From NCBI RefSeq assembly GCF_004216905.1, contig NZ_SGXJ01000003.1, positions 124,001 to 188,000 of the forward strand: DNA of 64,000 bases, given 5' to 3'. Each line of letters starts with the position of its first letter. Within the stretch, counting starts at the first letter, position 1. This DNA comes from Kribbella sp. VKM Ac-2569. GTDB lineage: Bacteria; Actinomycetota; Actinomycetes; Propionibacteriales; Kribbellaceae. Of this stretch, positions 1 to 8,541 are shown in pieces. A program made the position numbers and the translations under genes. The notes under the pieces are model-generated. The model made no database searches. It was not told the DNA's origin and was given only the letters and a program-made list of their open reading frames with translations.

Positions 1-1446
1 TCTTCGTTCCGCGGGCTGCCGTTTGCTGCGGCGCCGACCGGGAATCTCCGGTGGCGGCCCCCGCAGCCCGCGACGAGCTGGCAGGGTGTGCGCGACGCAA
101 CGTCGTACGGACCAGGCTGTCCGCAGGCACCGAGCGTGGTGACGCCCGCCCAACTGTCCGAGGACTGCCTCTACCTCAACGTCTCGACCCCGGCCCCGCA
201 TTCGCTCACCAAGCGCCCGGTGCTCGTCTGGATCCACGGCGGCGGCCTGGTCGGAGACACCGGCTCGAACTACGACGGCACGAAGCTAACCAAGGCCGGC
301 GCGGTAGTCGTGACCATCAACTACCGACTCGGCGCCTTGGGCTTCCTCGCCCACCCGGCGCTGGCGTCGCGGCCCGGGGGACCGGCCGGCAACTACGGGC
401 TGATGGATCAGCAGGCCGCGCTCCGCTGGGTGCAGCGCAACATCGGCCAGTTCGGCGGCGACCCGCACAACGTCACGATCGCCGGTGAGTCGGCCGGCGG
501 CGTGTCCGTGCTCGCACACGTCACGTCCCGCAGCTCGAAGGGCTTGTTCCAGCGGGCGATCGTGGAGAGCGGCGCATTCGCCCTGGAGCAGGAACCGCTC
601 GCCAAGGCTGAGACGTTCGGCAAGGAGTTCGCCACGAAGGTCGGCTGCCCCGACCAATCGGCGGACTGCCTGCGAAAGGTTCCGGTGCAGACGCTGGTCG
701 ACAACATCTCGACGGCGACCGCCCTCATCCCGGGCGTAGTCGACGGAGCGGTGCTGAAGGAGTCGATCGGTACGGCGCTCGCTGCTGGCCGCTTCAACGA
801 CGTGACGATCCTCAACGGCAGCAACCACGACGAAGAGGCACTCTTCACGCTCGGCGGCCGAGTCGTCAGCCGTGGGTACAACGTCCCTTACACCAGCCCG
901 GTCACCGCAGCGAACTACGAGAGCAACATCGCCACCGCGCTGCGGGTCACGCCCGCCCAGGCCGCCGCGATCGCCAAGGAGTACCCGCTGTCGGCGTACG
1001 CCACCCCGGACAAGGCGTTCGGCACGCTGGTCGGCGACGCGACGTTCGCGTGCGGTGCGGCCCAGGTGAACACGTGGACCGCACGGCGAGTTCCGACGTA
1101 CGGCTATGAGTTCAACGACGACACCGCGCCGTTCCTCTTCGCCCCGGCAGGCCTGCTCTCGGTGGCCACACACGGCTCGGAGATGTGGTACCTGTTCGAC
1201 CTCCCGAACGCTCCCTTCCCGGTGCCGCTGAACGCGGAACAGACCGCCCTGGCCGACTCCATGCGCGCCGCCTGGGTCAACTTCGCGAAGACCGGCAACC
1301 CCTCGACGCCCTCGACGTACTGGCCGACCTCAGGGCACACCGGCCGGGTGCTGTCCCTGGTGCCACCGGCGCCGCAGCTCTCGACGGACTTCGCGGCGCG
1401 TCATCACTGTGCCACTTTCGCACAGAATCTTGACAAGGTTAAGTAA
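1..1446 (+). CDS. Carboxylesterase/lipase family protein, type B (5' truncated)
   Basis: The open frame runs in from the window edge, so the N-terminus is missing. A GTG at 88 is internal: the residues encoded before it (FRGLPFAAAPTG, then LRWRPPQP) are typical of the start of the type-B carboxylesterase fold. The nucleophile elbow GESAGG has its Ser codon at 490-492. The acidic residue lies in NHDEEALF near 830, and the catalytic His is in THGSEMWYLF at 1171-1173. The oxyanion-hole motif HGGG follows VLVWI near 232. The enzyme should hydrolyse carboxylic esters of unknown structure. It is probably secreted like its relatives, but the signal peptide would lie outside the window. The next gene starts 61 bp downstream on the same strand, so co-transcription with the alpha-galactosidase is possible. 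Confidence 0.92.
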   Translation, partial: SSFRGLPFAAAPTGNLRWRPPQPATSWQGVRDATSYGPGCPQAPSVVTPAQLSEDCLYLNVSTPAPHSLTKRPVLVWIHGGGLVGDTGSNYDGTKLTKAGAVVVTINYRLGALGFLAHPALASRPGGPAGNYGLMDQQAALRWVQRNIGQFGGDPHNVTIAGESAGGVSVLAHVTSRSSKGLFQRAIVESGAFALEQEPLAKAETFGKEFATKVGCPDQSADCLRKVPVQTLVDNISTATALIPGVVDGAVLKESIGTALAAGRFNDVTILNGSNHDEEALFTLGGRVVSRGYNVPYTSPVTAANYESNIATALRVTPAQAAAIAKEYPLSAYATPDKAFGTLVGDATFACGAAQVNTWTARRVPTYGYEFNDDTAPFLFAPAGLLSVATHGSEMWYLFDLPNAPFPVPLNAEQTALADSMRAAWVNFAKTGNPSTPSTYWPTSGHTGRVLSLVPPAPQLSTDFAARHHCATFAQNLDKVK

Positions 1447-1507
1447 TAGACCCAATATCCTATCCGATTCGGTTTTCTCCTGAGTTCTCTGGGAAGAGGT
1501 CACCGCC

Positions 1508-3970
1508 ATGACCAGATCCGTTCGGAGCAGGGTGTTGCGGGCCGCGCTTGCGGGGCTCGTAGTCGCCGGGCTGCTGCCGGCAGGTTTGAGTACGTCGACA
1601 GCAGCACCAGCATCCACCACTACCAGCGTGACGACTGCCGCCGAGCTGTCCGGGCCGGCGGGGGACAAGGCTGCGCGGCCCTACATGGGCTGGAGCAGCT
1701 ACAGCATGCAGGTCTACAACCCGAACGGCGGCAGCTGGATCACGGCGGATCAGCTGATCGCCCAGTCCGACGCGATGCACGCGAAGCTGCAGCCGTACGG
1801 GTACGAGTACATCAACATCGACGCCGGCTGGAACGACGGTATCGACGAGTACGGCCGGCCGACGCCGAGCAAGAAGCTCTACCCGAACGGCCTGCAGGCG
1901 GTCATCGACCACATCCACGCCAACGGCCAGAAGGTCGGGCTCTACACGATTCCGGGTATCAGCCAGGCCGTCATCGACGCGAAGCTGCCGATCTACGGCG
2001 CCCCGGGATGCACGACCGGCGACCTGCCGGTGCTGCCGCTGCAGAAGGGCGACTACTGGGGTATCGGCTACCGCATCGACTTCTCGAAGCCGTGCGCGCA
2101 GAAGTACATCGACTCGATCGCGGACCTGTTCGGCTCGTGGGGCCTGGACTTCCTCAAGTTCGACAGCGTCACCCCGGGCTCGGGGATCAGCGACCTGTCG
2201 GTGGACGCCCGCGACGACGTGAAGGCCTGGTCGCAGGCCCTGAAGCGGCACAACATCTGGTTCGAGCTGTCCTGGGCGCTGGACATCAACTACGCCGACA
2301 CCTGGAAGCAGTACGCCAACGGCTGGCGGATCGAGTGGGACGTCGAGTGCTACTGCACGGGTACGGCGTTGACCGCCTGGCCGAACATCAACCGGCTGTT
2401 CCCGAAGCTCGCCGAATGGTGGCGGCACGCGGGACCGGGCGGCTGGAACGACCTCGACTCGCTCGACGTCGGCAACGGCCAGATGGACGGTATGACCAAG
2501 GACGAACGTCGTACGGCGGCAACGCTCTGGGCGGTGTCCGCGGCGCCGATGTACGTCGGCAACGACATGACCAGGCTGGACTCGTACGGCCTCGAACTGC
2601 TGACGAACCGCGAGGTGATCGCGGTCAACCAGGCCGGCCGTCCGGCGCACCCGCTGTCCATGAAGACGAATCGGCAGACGTGGTTCGCGCTGAACCCGGA
2701 CAGCTCGTACACCGTTGCTCTGTTCAACCTGGGTCAGACCGACTCCGACATGACCGTGAACTTCGCCGACCTCGGCCTGAGCGGCGCCGGCAAGGTACGC
2801 GACTTGTGGGCTCACAAGGACCTCGGCACGTTCGCGTCCAGCTTCACCGCCAACGACGTCCCGATCCACGGCGTACGGCTGCTGAAGGTCACGCCGCAGA
2901 AGGGCGCCGCGATCAGCGTGAACGACGACGACCTCCGGATCGCGTACGACGGCGCGTGGCAGCGCAACAGCAACTACGAAGTACCCGCTGTTTCGCAGGC
3001 GCTGACCGTCGGCGTCACGGACTCGTCCGCCAAGTCCTTGGCGGCGGCCGACCTCCCGACGCGGACTGTGGAGGTCAACAACAACAGCCCGGAGATCGTC
3101 TACTCCGGCAACTGGAACTACAGCTCTGGTCGTGGTCTCGGCGACTACCAGGACGACGTGCAATGGACGGAAGGGAACGGCGACTCGTTCTCGTACAGCT
3201 TCGTCGGCACCGGCGTCGACTACGTGACCGAGACCGACCCGGGTCAGGGTGACGTCGACATCTACATCGACGGCGAGTTCAAGCAGACCGTGAGCACGTA
3301 CCTGGATCCGGCGCAGGGACATAACAAACCGCAGCAGGTCGTCTACAGCGTCTCGGACCTGCCGAACGGCAGTCACACGATTCGCGGTGTGAAGAAGTCC
3401 GGCCAGTTCATGCTGCTCGACAAGCTGAATGTCCGGCAGGAGAGCCTGCTGAACCCGGACACCGCGGCGTTCGACAAGAACGCGCCGGCCGATGTCAGCG
3501 TGCAGCTCGGACGCGACCCGGGCGAGCTGGACGGGATCGCGAAGGCCGGCCAGGACGGTGCAGAACTCGTGAAGGGCACGGACTACACGGTCGACGGAAA
3601 CGTGGTGACGATCAGCAAGGCGTACCTGGCGAACCTGCCGGTCGGGAACACGGCGCTCGACGTCCGGTTCCGCGGCGACTACCGCGACGACATCCATGCC
3701 ACCAAGGCCGACGGCGCGTCGGTCAGCCTCACCTTCACCGGGACCGGCGTCGACTGGAGTACGGCGCTCGCACCCGATCAGGGCGACGCGGACGTGTACG
3801 TCGACGGCAAGCTGGTACGCCGGGTGAACCTGCACAACGACACCCGGGTGACGAACCGGACGGTGTTCTCCGCGACCGGGCTGAAGAGCGCCCAACACGT
3901 CGTACGCATTGTCAAGGTGAACGGCGACGTACTCCGCAACGACACGATCCGCTACACGATCGCGAAGTAG
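1508..3970 (+). CDS. Secreted GH27 alpha-galactosidase with C-terminal accessory modules
   Basis: 820 aa. A Sec signal peptide (residues about 1-33, Arg-rich start, then Ala/Leu/Val core) precedes a GH27 (beta/alpha)8 domain at about 55-360. GH27 landmarks are YMGWSSYS, EYINIDAGWND, FLKFDSV (predicted nucleophile D219), WRIEWDVE (predicted acid/base D278) and GGWNDLDSLDVGNG. A beta-sandwich domain typical of GH27 follows to about 465. Next come a carbohydrate-binding-like module (about 505-640), an X2-like domain starting NPDTAAFDKNAP, and a second copy of the binding-like module (motif FTGTGVDWSTALAPDQGD, compare FVGTGVDYVTETDPGQGD). It should release terminal alpha-galactose (or beta-arabinopyranose, also known in GH27) from plant polymers outside the cell. 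The start is chosen for the signal peptide and the GGAAGAGGT-like ribosome site upstream. Confidence 0.93.
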   Translation: MTRSVRSRVLRAALAGLVVAGLLPAGLSTSTAAPASTTTSVTTAAELSGPAGDKAARPYMGWSSYSMQVYNPNGGSWITADQLIAQSDAMHAKLQPYGYEYINIDAGWNDGIDEYGRPTPSKKLYPNGLQAVIDHIHANGQKVGLYTIPGISQAVIDAKLPIYGAPGCTTGDLPVLPLQKGDYWGIGYRIDFSKPCAQKYIDSIADLFGSWGLDFLKFDSVTPGSGISDLSVDARDDVKAWSQALKRHNIWFELSWALDINYADTWKQYANGWRIEWDVECYCTGTALTAWPNINRLFPKLAEWWRHAGPGGWNDLDSLDVGNGQMDGMTKDERRTAATLWAVSAAPMYVGNDMTRLDSYGLELLTNREVIAVNQAGRPAHPLSMKTNRQTWFALNPDSSYTVALFNLGQTDSDMTVNFADLGLSGAGKVRDLWAHKDLGTFASSFTANDVPIHGVRLLKVTPQKGAAISVNDDDLRIAYDGAWQRNSNYEVPAVSQALTVGVTDSSAKSLAAADLPTRTVEVNNNSPEIVYSGNWNYSSGRGLGDYQDDVQWTEGNGDSFSYSFVGTGVDYVTETDPGQGDVDIYIDGEFKQTVSTYLDPAQGHNKPQQVVYSVSDLPNGSHTIRGVKKSGQFMLLDKLNVRQESLLNPDTAAFDKNAPADVSVQLGRDPGELDGIAKAGQDGAELVKGTDYTVDGNVVTISKAYLANLPVGNTALDVRFRGDYRDDIHATKADGASVSLTFTGTGVDWSTALAPDQGDADVYVDGKLVRRVNLHNDTRVTNRTVFSATGLKSAQHVVRIVKVNGDVLRNDTIRYTIAK

Positions 3971-3982
3971 ACACAGCGACGG

Positions 3983-4012
3983 CGGGTGGTGGCCCTCAGG
4001 GACCGCCACCCG
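3983..4012 (+). terminator. Hairpin after the GH27 gene
   Basis: CGGGTGG at 3983-3989 pairs with the CCACCCG arm ending at 4012 around a short GC-rich loop, 12 bases after the stop codon. There is no long T-run, as is usual in high-GC actinomycetes. Confidence 0.7.
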
Positions 4013-4038
4013 TTCTGTTGCGGGGGTCACAAGCTCTG

Positions 4039-4056
4039 ACTGACTGATCAGTCAGT
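4039..4056 (+). promoter_or_regulatory. Perfect 18-bp palindrome, probable TetR operator
   Basis: ACTGACTGATCAGTCAGT is a perfect inverted repeat, the shape and spacing preferred by TetR-family dimers. It overlaps the likely -35 region of the promoter for the two-gene unit that starts at 4125 and includes a TetR gene, so autorepression is the natural reading. Confidence 0.75.
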
Positions 4057-4070
4057 TACTTTGTTAGGCT
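4041..4070 (+). promoter_or_regulatory. Probable promoter of the diiron protein-TetR unit
   Basis: TGACTG at 4041-4046 and TAGGCT at 4065-4070 are separated by 18 bp. Transcription would start near 4077, leaving a leader of about 48 nt before the GTG/ATG region. The palindromic operator covers the -35 element. Confidence 0.5.
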
Positions 4071-4124
4071 TGCCTCTTGGGGGGATCGAGCGCGCATCCC
4101 TGTCGGATGAATGAGGTGCCGCCT

Positions 4125-5057
4125 ATGTGGTTGAGCGATATGACCGTTTCGCGCCGGCGCGGCCGCCGGCGGGAAGACTCCCGGCTTGCCGACCATGTCG
4201 ATCGGCTGGGCGAGGAGCACCCGCCGATCCCGCTCGGCAGCGTCGACTACTCGATGAAGAAACCCAGCCTGCTGGCCGAGCGGTTCGGTCCGGTGCTGGC
4301 CTACATGACCCGCGTCGAGCTCGAGGTCGAGCGCAACGTGCTCGAACTGAACATCCTGCTGCCCGATCCGCCCGAGGTCGACCGGCACTTCTATGCGGAC
4401 GTGTGGATGCCGCAGGAGACGCGCCATGGGCAGATCCTCGACAAGCTGCAGAATCTGCTCGGCGTGGAGCCGCACGAACCGAACCTGGCGGACGTCTCGT
4501 TCAGCCTCAAGTTCCTCGGCGCGCTCGGCCGGGTGCCCGGCGTCCAGGACATCAGCCGGATGCTCTACTACCTGACCGGGCTGGCGACCGAGCGTTCCGC
4601 GGTCCTTGCCTACAACAAGCTTCACGCCGGGCTGGTCGAGCTCGGCGAGCGGGCCGTCGCGGCCACGGTGGTCGCGCCGATCCGCCGCCAGGAGCCGGGG
4701 CACTTCGCGTACTACCAGATGGCCGCGCAGCAGCTGTGGGACCAGCTGTCGGGGTGGCAGAAGACGCTGACGCGCGGGTTGCGGAAGCGTACGTTCGAAG
4801 TGGTCGGTGCCTACAACAAACGTCAGGTGACCGAGTTCGGGGACGTGATGGAGGCGCTGAACATCAGTGAGGGCGGCGAGGCGGAACTGCGCGAGTACGC
4901 ACGGCAGGTCGGGCGGGCCGAGTACGAGCTGATGTGGGCGCAGCGGCAGGGTATGCGGGTGCCCGACTATGTCTTCAAGTCCCTCAAGCGAGCCGCCGTG
5001 CTCGCAGCAGAACGGAAAGGTGAAGTCTGGCCCGCCGCCCAACCGGCAGGCACATGA
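4125..5057 (+). CDS. Diiron ferritin-like protein, acyl-ACP desaturase-like
   Basis: 310 aa, helical, no signal peptide. All six ligands of a carboxylate-bridged diiron centre can be picked out: E67 (in VELEVERN), E98 and H101 (QETRH), E156 (ATERSA), E190 and H193 (QEPGH). The spacing between the second and third clusters (58 and 34 residues) is close to that of plant acyl-ACP desaturases. It may desaturate or oxidise an acyl chain, but the substrate is unknown, and many actinobacterial relatives are annotated only as hypothetical. The start at 4125 has GAGGTG at suitable spacing; an in-frame ATG at 4107 is less well placed. The stop overlaps the following TetR start (ATGA), and the unit lies behind a perfect palindromic operator, so the TetR protein probably controls this gene. 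Confidence 0.75.
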   Translation: MWLSDMTVSRRRGRRREDSRLADHVDRLGEEHPPIPLGSVDYSMKKPSLLAERFGPVLAYMTRVELEVERNVLELNILLPDPPEVDRHFYADVWMPQETRHGQILDKLQNLLGVEPHEPNLADVSFSLKFLGALGRVPGVQDISRMLYYLTGLATERSAVLAYNKLHAGLVELGERAVAATVVAPIRRQEPGHFAYYQMAAQQLWDQLSGWQKTLTRGLRKRTFEVVGAYNKRQVTEFGDVMEALNISEGGEAELREYARQVGRAEYELMWAQRQGMRVPDYVFKSLKRAAVLAAERKGEVWPAAQPAGT

Positions 5058-5653
5058 CCGCTCCCGCGCACACGCGCCATGCCACGCGACCGTCCAAACG
5101 GCAGCTCATCATCGAGACCGCCGAGCGGCTGTTCGCCGAGCACGGGTACGACGCCACGTCGACGGCCCGGATCGCGACCGAGGCCGGCGTACCGTCGGGG
5201 CTGGTGTTCTACCACTTCGCGACCAAGTTGGACCTGCTGCTCGCGGTGGTGCAGGAGCGCCCGGCTCCCAGTGAGGTACTGCGATCGACGGCACGCGGCC
5301 GGACCGTACGGCTGCGATTGCGGGCGATCGTGGCGACGATGGCCGAGGAACTGGAGCACGATCGCGCGGCCCGGATCATCGTGTTCCGGGAGGCGCAAGG
5401 TCGGCCCGAAATCGCGTCGCGTGCAGCTGAGTTGTTCGCCGAGGCGACCGAGACTGTGGCTTGCGTGCTGGCCGGCGCCGAGGACGTGGTGGCGGATGCG
5501 GCCCGGGTGCAGGCGGCTGCGGAGCTTGTGGTCAGCCGGGTGTTCCTCGACACGGTCGCGCTCGGGCAGGCCGAGACGGCGACCAATCGGCATGCCGCGA
5601 TGATCGACCTGATCGCGGAGTCGCTGACGGACGGCGTGCGCGCCCACGAGTGA
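5054..5653 (+). CDS. TetR/AcrR family transcriptional regulator
   Basis: 199 aa. The N-terminal helix-turn-helix (about residues 15-60) carries the family pattern IIETAERLFAEHGYDATS, followed by GLVFYHFATKLDLL. The C-terminal ligand-binding helices are unassigned. The gene overlaps the diiron protein by 4 bp (ATGA), indicating translational coupling. It most likely binds the palindrome at 4039-4056 and represses its own two-gene operon until an inducer, perhaps a lipid, binds. Confidence 0.93.
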   Translation: MTAPAHTRHATRPSKRQLIIETAERLFAEHGYDATSTARIATEAGVPSGLVFYHFATKLDLLLAVVQERPAPSEVLRSTARGRTVRLRLRAIVATMAEELEHDRAARIIVFREAQGRPEIASRAAELFAEATETVACVLAGAEDVVADAARVQAAAELVVSRVFLDTVALGQAETATNRHAAMIDLIAESLTDGVRAHE

Positions 5654-5670
5654 GCGCGCACGCCGGTCGG

Positions 5671-6471
5671 TCAAGCCCAGGGATCGAAGGGGATACCGGA
5701 CGGCTTGGACGCGTTCAGCAGGTTGCGGAACCGGTCGTCCTTGTCGGTGATCTTGATCGTCGCGGACCCGAAGTCCGCGGTCATGAGGGTGTCTCGCAAC
5801 GACGTACTGGGGTAGCCGTTCCAGCCGACCAGCGGCGGGTACCGCCAGTTGTGGTAGTGGTTCTCCGGCGGCTCGTCGTTGCTGTTGGCGAGCCGGAAGA
5901 AGTGCGTGCTCGCGCCGTCCTTGTGGTAGACGACCTTCGGGTGCGAACCGTCGAACCGGACCTGTGAACGGGTGTAGGTGACCTGGCTGGAGTGCTGCGT
6001 CGTGGTCACGTAGTCGACCTGGTTGGTCGACTGGTTCACCCAGGAGACGACGTGCTCCCAGTCGTGCCGGTGGCCGCCGAGGCTGCTGCCTGGCAACGCC
6101 TGGTCCTTCTCGAAGTAGCTGGCGTACACGATCGCGCACCAGCCGTTGTTGCACTTCTCGCGGGAGTAGGTCTGGGAGTTGTCCAGGTCGGACTGGTCGC
6201 GGCAGTTGCCGTTCACGTCGCCGGTCGGGTTGAGGCCCGGATTCAGAGTGCCGTCGGCTCCGATCGCGGGCGTCGCGTAGCAGCCGTCGGTGTCGTAGTC
6301 GTACGCCGGTGAGAACGACTGCTCGTACCCGTCGGCGTTCTGCGGCAGGCTCGGCGGCGGAGCGGCGTACGCCATCGCGGCCGAGGTGAGCATCAGGGCG
6401 GCGGTTCCGAGGACGACACCGAGCGTCCGGCGGAAGGATCGTGGTCGAGGAGGCGGGGCGGAATCCTGCAT
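5671..6471 (-). CDS. NPP1 family necrosis-inducing protein (NLP), secreted
   Basis: 266 aa. A basic start with twin arginines (SFRRTLG) and a hydrophobic stretch to about residue 37 look like a signal peptide (Sec, possibly Tat), with cleavage near AYAAPP. The hallmark NLP heptapeptide GHRHDWE is intact, and its acidic and His residues form the metal site in characterised NLPs. Four Cys follow the type-1/2 pattern (DGCYA, NGNCRD, EKCNNGWC). In oomycetes, fungi and some bacteria such proteins bind plant sphingolipids and are cytolytic to dicot cells. Whether this one is cytolytic is not known. A good AAGGAG site precedes the ATG. The gene is convergent with the TetR gene, 17 bp away. Confidence 0.9.
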   Translation of the reverse strand: MQDSAPPPRPRSFRRTLGVVLGTAALMLTSAAMAYAAPPPSLPQNADGYEQSFSPAYDYDTDGCYATPAIGADGTLNPGLNPTGDVNGNCRDQSDLDNSQTYSREKCNNGWCAIVYASYFEKDQALPGSSLGGHRHDWEHVVSWVNQSTNQVDYVTTTQHSSQVTYTRSQVRFDGSHPKVVYHKDGASTHFFRLANSNDEPPENHYHNWRYPPLVGWNGYPSTSLRDTLMTADFGSATIKITDKDDRFRNLLNASKPSGIPFDPWA

Positions 6472-6692
6472 CGATCGCTCCTTGTCTTACTTGCACGCGG
6501 AAAGGAACGATCCGAGGATGCCAGGGCAGGACCACTTCCGCCTATACCTCACGTGACTACTGGTCGACGGTCCGTGAACGGCGGAAATCGATACGTGCCA
6601 GGCTCGATGAAGGTGGTGCAGAGTGGGAACCTGACGCCCGCCGCCGTGGGGAGACCGTGAGGAACGACCGGCGGGTGCCATGGGAGGAACAC

Positions 6693-6974
6693 GTGTCTGT
6701 TGAGGATCAGACGAGTTTCGGTCAGCCGCCGCCGGCGCTGCCCGACGGCTCGATGCCGACGTACGACGGTCACCCGTTGCCAGGAACCGGCGACGGTGGG
6801 CCACCGTCGCCACCGTTCGGTTGGGGGCCGGATCTCGACCGGTTCGATCAGCTCGACGGCGCCGACCACCACGGATCACCGCACGCGGAGAGCCCTCTGC
6901 TGATCGTTGCCTTGATCATCCTTTCCGGCGTTGCCGTGTCCGTCCTGATCGCGGCCCTCGCCGTGCGCGTGTGA
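6693..6974 (+). CDS. Small single-pass membrane protein with proline-rich N-terminus
   Basis: 93 aa from a GTG start with a strong GGGAGGAAC ribosome site just upstream. Longer in-frame starts have no such site. The first 60 residues are Pro/Gly/Asp-rich (for example PPPALPDGSMPTYDG) and the C-terminal 25 residues form one transmembrane helix (LLIVALIILSGVAVSVLIAA). The topology would be N-out or N-in tail-anchored. I do not recognise a family. It faces the convergent FAD-Rieske gene with 10 bp between stops. Confidence 0.65.
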   Translation: MSVEDQTSFGQPPPALPDGSMPTYDGHPLPGTGDGGPPSPPFGWGPDLDRFDQLDGADHHGSPHAESPLLIVALIILSGVAVSVLIAALAVRV

Positions 6975-6984
6975 AGCCCTGGCT

Positions 6985-8487
6985 TCAGTCCTCCGGCTTT
7001 GCGAGGGGTTTGGTCGCCGGGCCGTCCAGGACGGCGCCGTTCGGCGCGAAGCGGGAGCCGTGGCAGTTGCAGTCCCAGGTGGAGTCGCCCTGGTTCCAGC
7101 GCAGCGGGCAGCCGAGGTGGGTGCAGACCGGTACGACGGTGTGCAGCCGGCCCTCGAAATCGGTGTACGCCCCGACCGTCTTGCCGTCGACGTCGTACAG
7201 GCCGCCTTCACCGACCTCCACATGGTCGAGCCCGGGACCGAGCAGCCGGCGGAGATGGCCGGCGGCGAACTCCTTGCCCACCTTCAGGTTGTCCTGCACG
7301 AGCTTCGCCACCGACCGCGCGTCGCCGATCCGGCCGGCGTCGAACAGCTCGCTCCACCGGTTGTCCCGGCCGAGCACGGCGTCGCGAAGGATGCCTGCGG
7401 CAACGGTTCCGTTGCTGAGTCCCCACTTGTGCATGCCGGTCGCGATCAGGGTCGGTGAGCCCGGCGCCTTGCCGACGTACGGCAGCTGGTCCGGGGTGCT
7501 GTAGTCCTCGGCCGCCCAGCGGTACTCCGGCTGCACCTTCGTGCCCCACACCTCGCCGACCCAGTCGACAAGGCTCTGGTACGACGTGTTGGTGTCCTCC
7601 TCCCCACCGGTCTCGTGGTTCGCGCCGACCACGACCAGGCCCCTCGGCCCACCGCCTGGCCAGGGCCGGGTGGACCGGGTCGGTCCGTCGGCGGAGATCG
7701 TCATCGCCTGGGGCGCCTCGATAGGTAGCTGAACCGCGATGCCGTGGGATTGGTTCGGGCGGCTCCGCGCGAAGTACCCACCGAGCGTGCCGAACGGCAA
7801 CAGCGTCGCAACCACGGCATGGCGAGCCACGACGCGGTGGCCGGCCGCTGTCCGTGCCTCGACACCATCGCCCTTGGCGTCCAGGTCGGTCACGCGTGAC
7901 TGCTCGAAGATGCGTCCACCGGCTGCAGAGAATGCGATCGCCAGACCGGCGAGGTAGCGGGCCGGGTGCAGGAGCACCTGGTCGTCGAAGCGCACAGCGG
8001 CGGCTGCGGTGATCGGCAACCCCATCTCCGCCGGGTCGGCCATATGCGCGGGAAGACCGAGTTCGCGCGCCACCTCGGCCTCGCGGGCCAGGTCGGTGTC
8101 ACCGGTCGAGTAGACGAAGGACGGTCCGCGGCTGAGCTCACAGTCGATGCCGAGCCGACGTACCAGCTCCTCGACTCCATCGACCGCTTCCTGGTTCGCC
8201 GTGGCGTACTGCTGCGTCTTGTCGTGGCCGTGCCGGTCCAGCAGTCCGGCATAGATCGCACCGTGCTGAGACGTGACCTTGCCGGTGGTGTTGCCGCTGG
8301 TTCGCGTACCGATGCGGCCGCCCTCGAGCAGGACGACGCCGAGGCCCTCCTGCTGCAGGTAGATCGCGGTCGTGAGGCCGATCAGGCCGCCGCCGACAAC
8401 CAGCACGTCCGTCTCCTGATCGGTATCGAGCACCTCGTACCGCGGCAGGTTCGCGGTGCCCAGCCATACCGAGTTCTGAATCGTCAT
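6985..8487 (-). CDS. FAD-dependent oxidoreductase with C-terminal Rieske [2Fe-2S] domain
   Basis: 500 aa. The N-terminal DAO-type FAD domain has a dinucleotide motif VLVVGGGLIGLTTAIYLQ near residue 28. Residues from about 415 form a Rieske domain with both ligand boxes, CTHLGC and CNCHGS. This fusion is common in actinobacteria; the electron acceptor and substrate are not established. The ATG at 8487 follows a GGCGGGG site. It is divergent from the GH13 gene with 54 bp between, so the two may share a control region, although there is no obvious functional link. No signal peptide, so cytoplasmic. Confidence 0.9.
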   Translation of the reverse strand: MTIQNSVWLGTANLPRYEVLDTDQETDVLVVGGGLIGLTTAIYLQQEGLGVVLLEGGRIGTRTSGNTTGKVTSQHGAIYAGLLDRHGHDKTQQYATANQEAVDGVEELVRRLGIDCELSRGPSFVYSTGDTDLAREAEVARELGLPAHMADPAEMGLPITAAAAVRFDDQVLLHPARYLAGLAIAFSAAGGRIFEQSRVTDLDAKGDGVEARTAAGHRVVARHAVVATLLPFGTLGGYFARSRPNQSHGIAVQLPIEAPQAMTISADGPTRSTRPWPGGGPRGLVVVGANHETGGEEDTNTSYQSLVDWVGEVWGTKVQPEYRWAAEDYSTPDQLPYVGKAPGSPTLIATGMHKWGLSNGTVAAGILRDAVLGRDNRWSELFDAGRIGDARSVAKLVQDNLKVGKEFAAGHLRRLLGPGLDHVEVGEGGLYDVDGKTVGAYTDFEGRLHTVVPVCTHLGCPLRWNQGDSTWDCNCHGSRFAPNGAVLDGPATKPLAKPED

Positions 8488-8541
8488 GACCCCGCCGGTT
8501 CCCGGGCGTGTACTCCGCCAACCCCGGGGTACCGGCTGGGC

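Noticed and set aside
1460..4030. 856-codon minus-strand frame opposite the GH27 gene
   Set aside because: Codon-mirrored antisense of a high-GC gene; no recognisable protein motif, whereas the plus strand encodes a complete GH27 enzyme.
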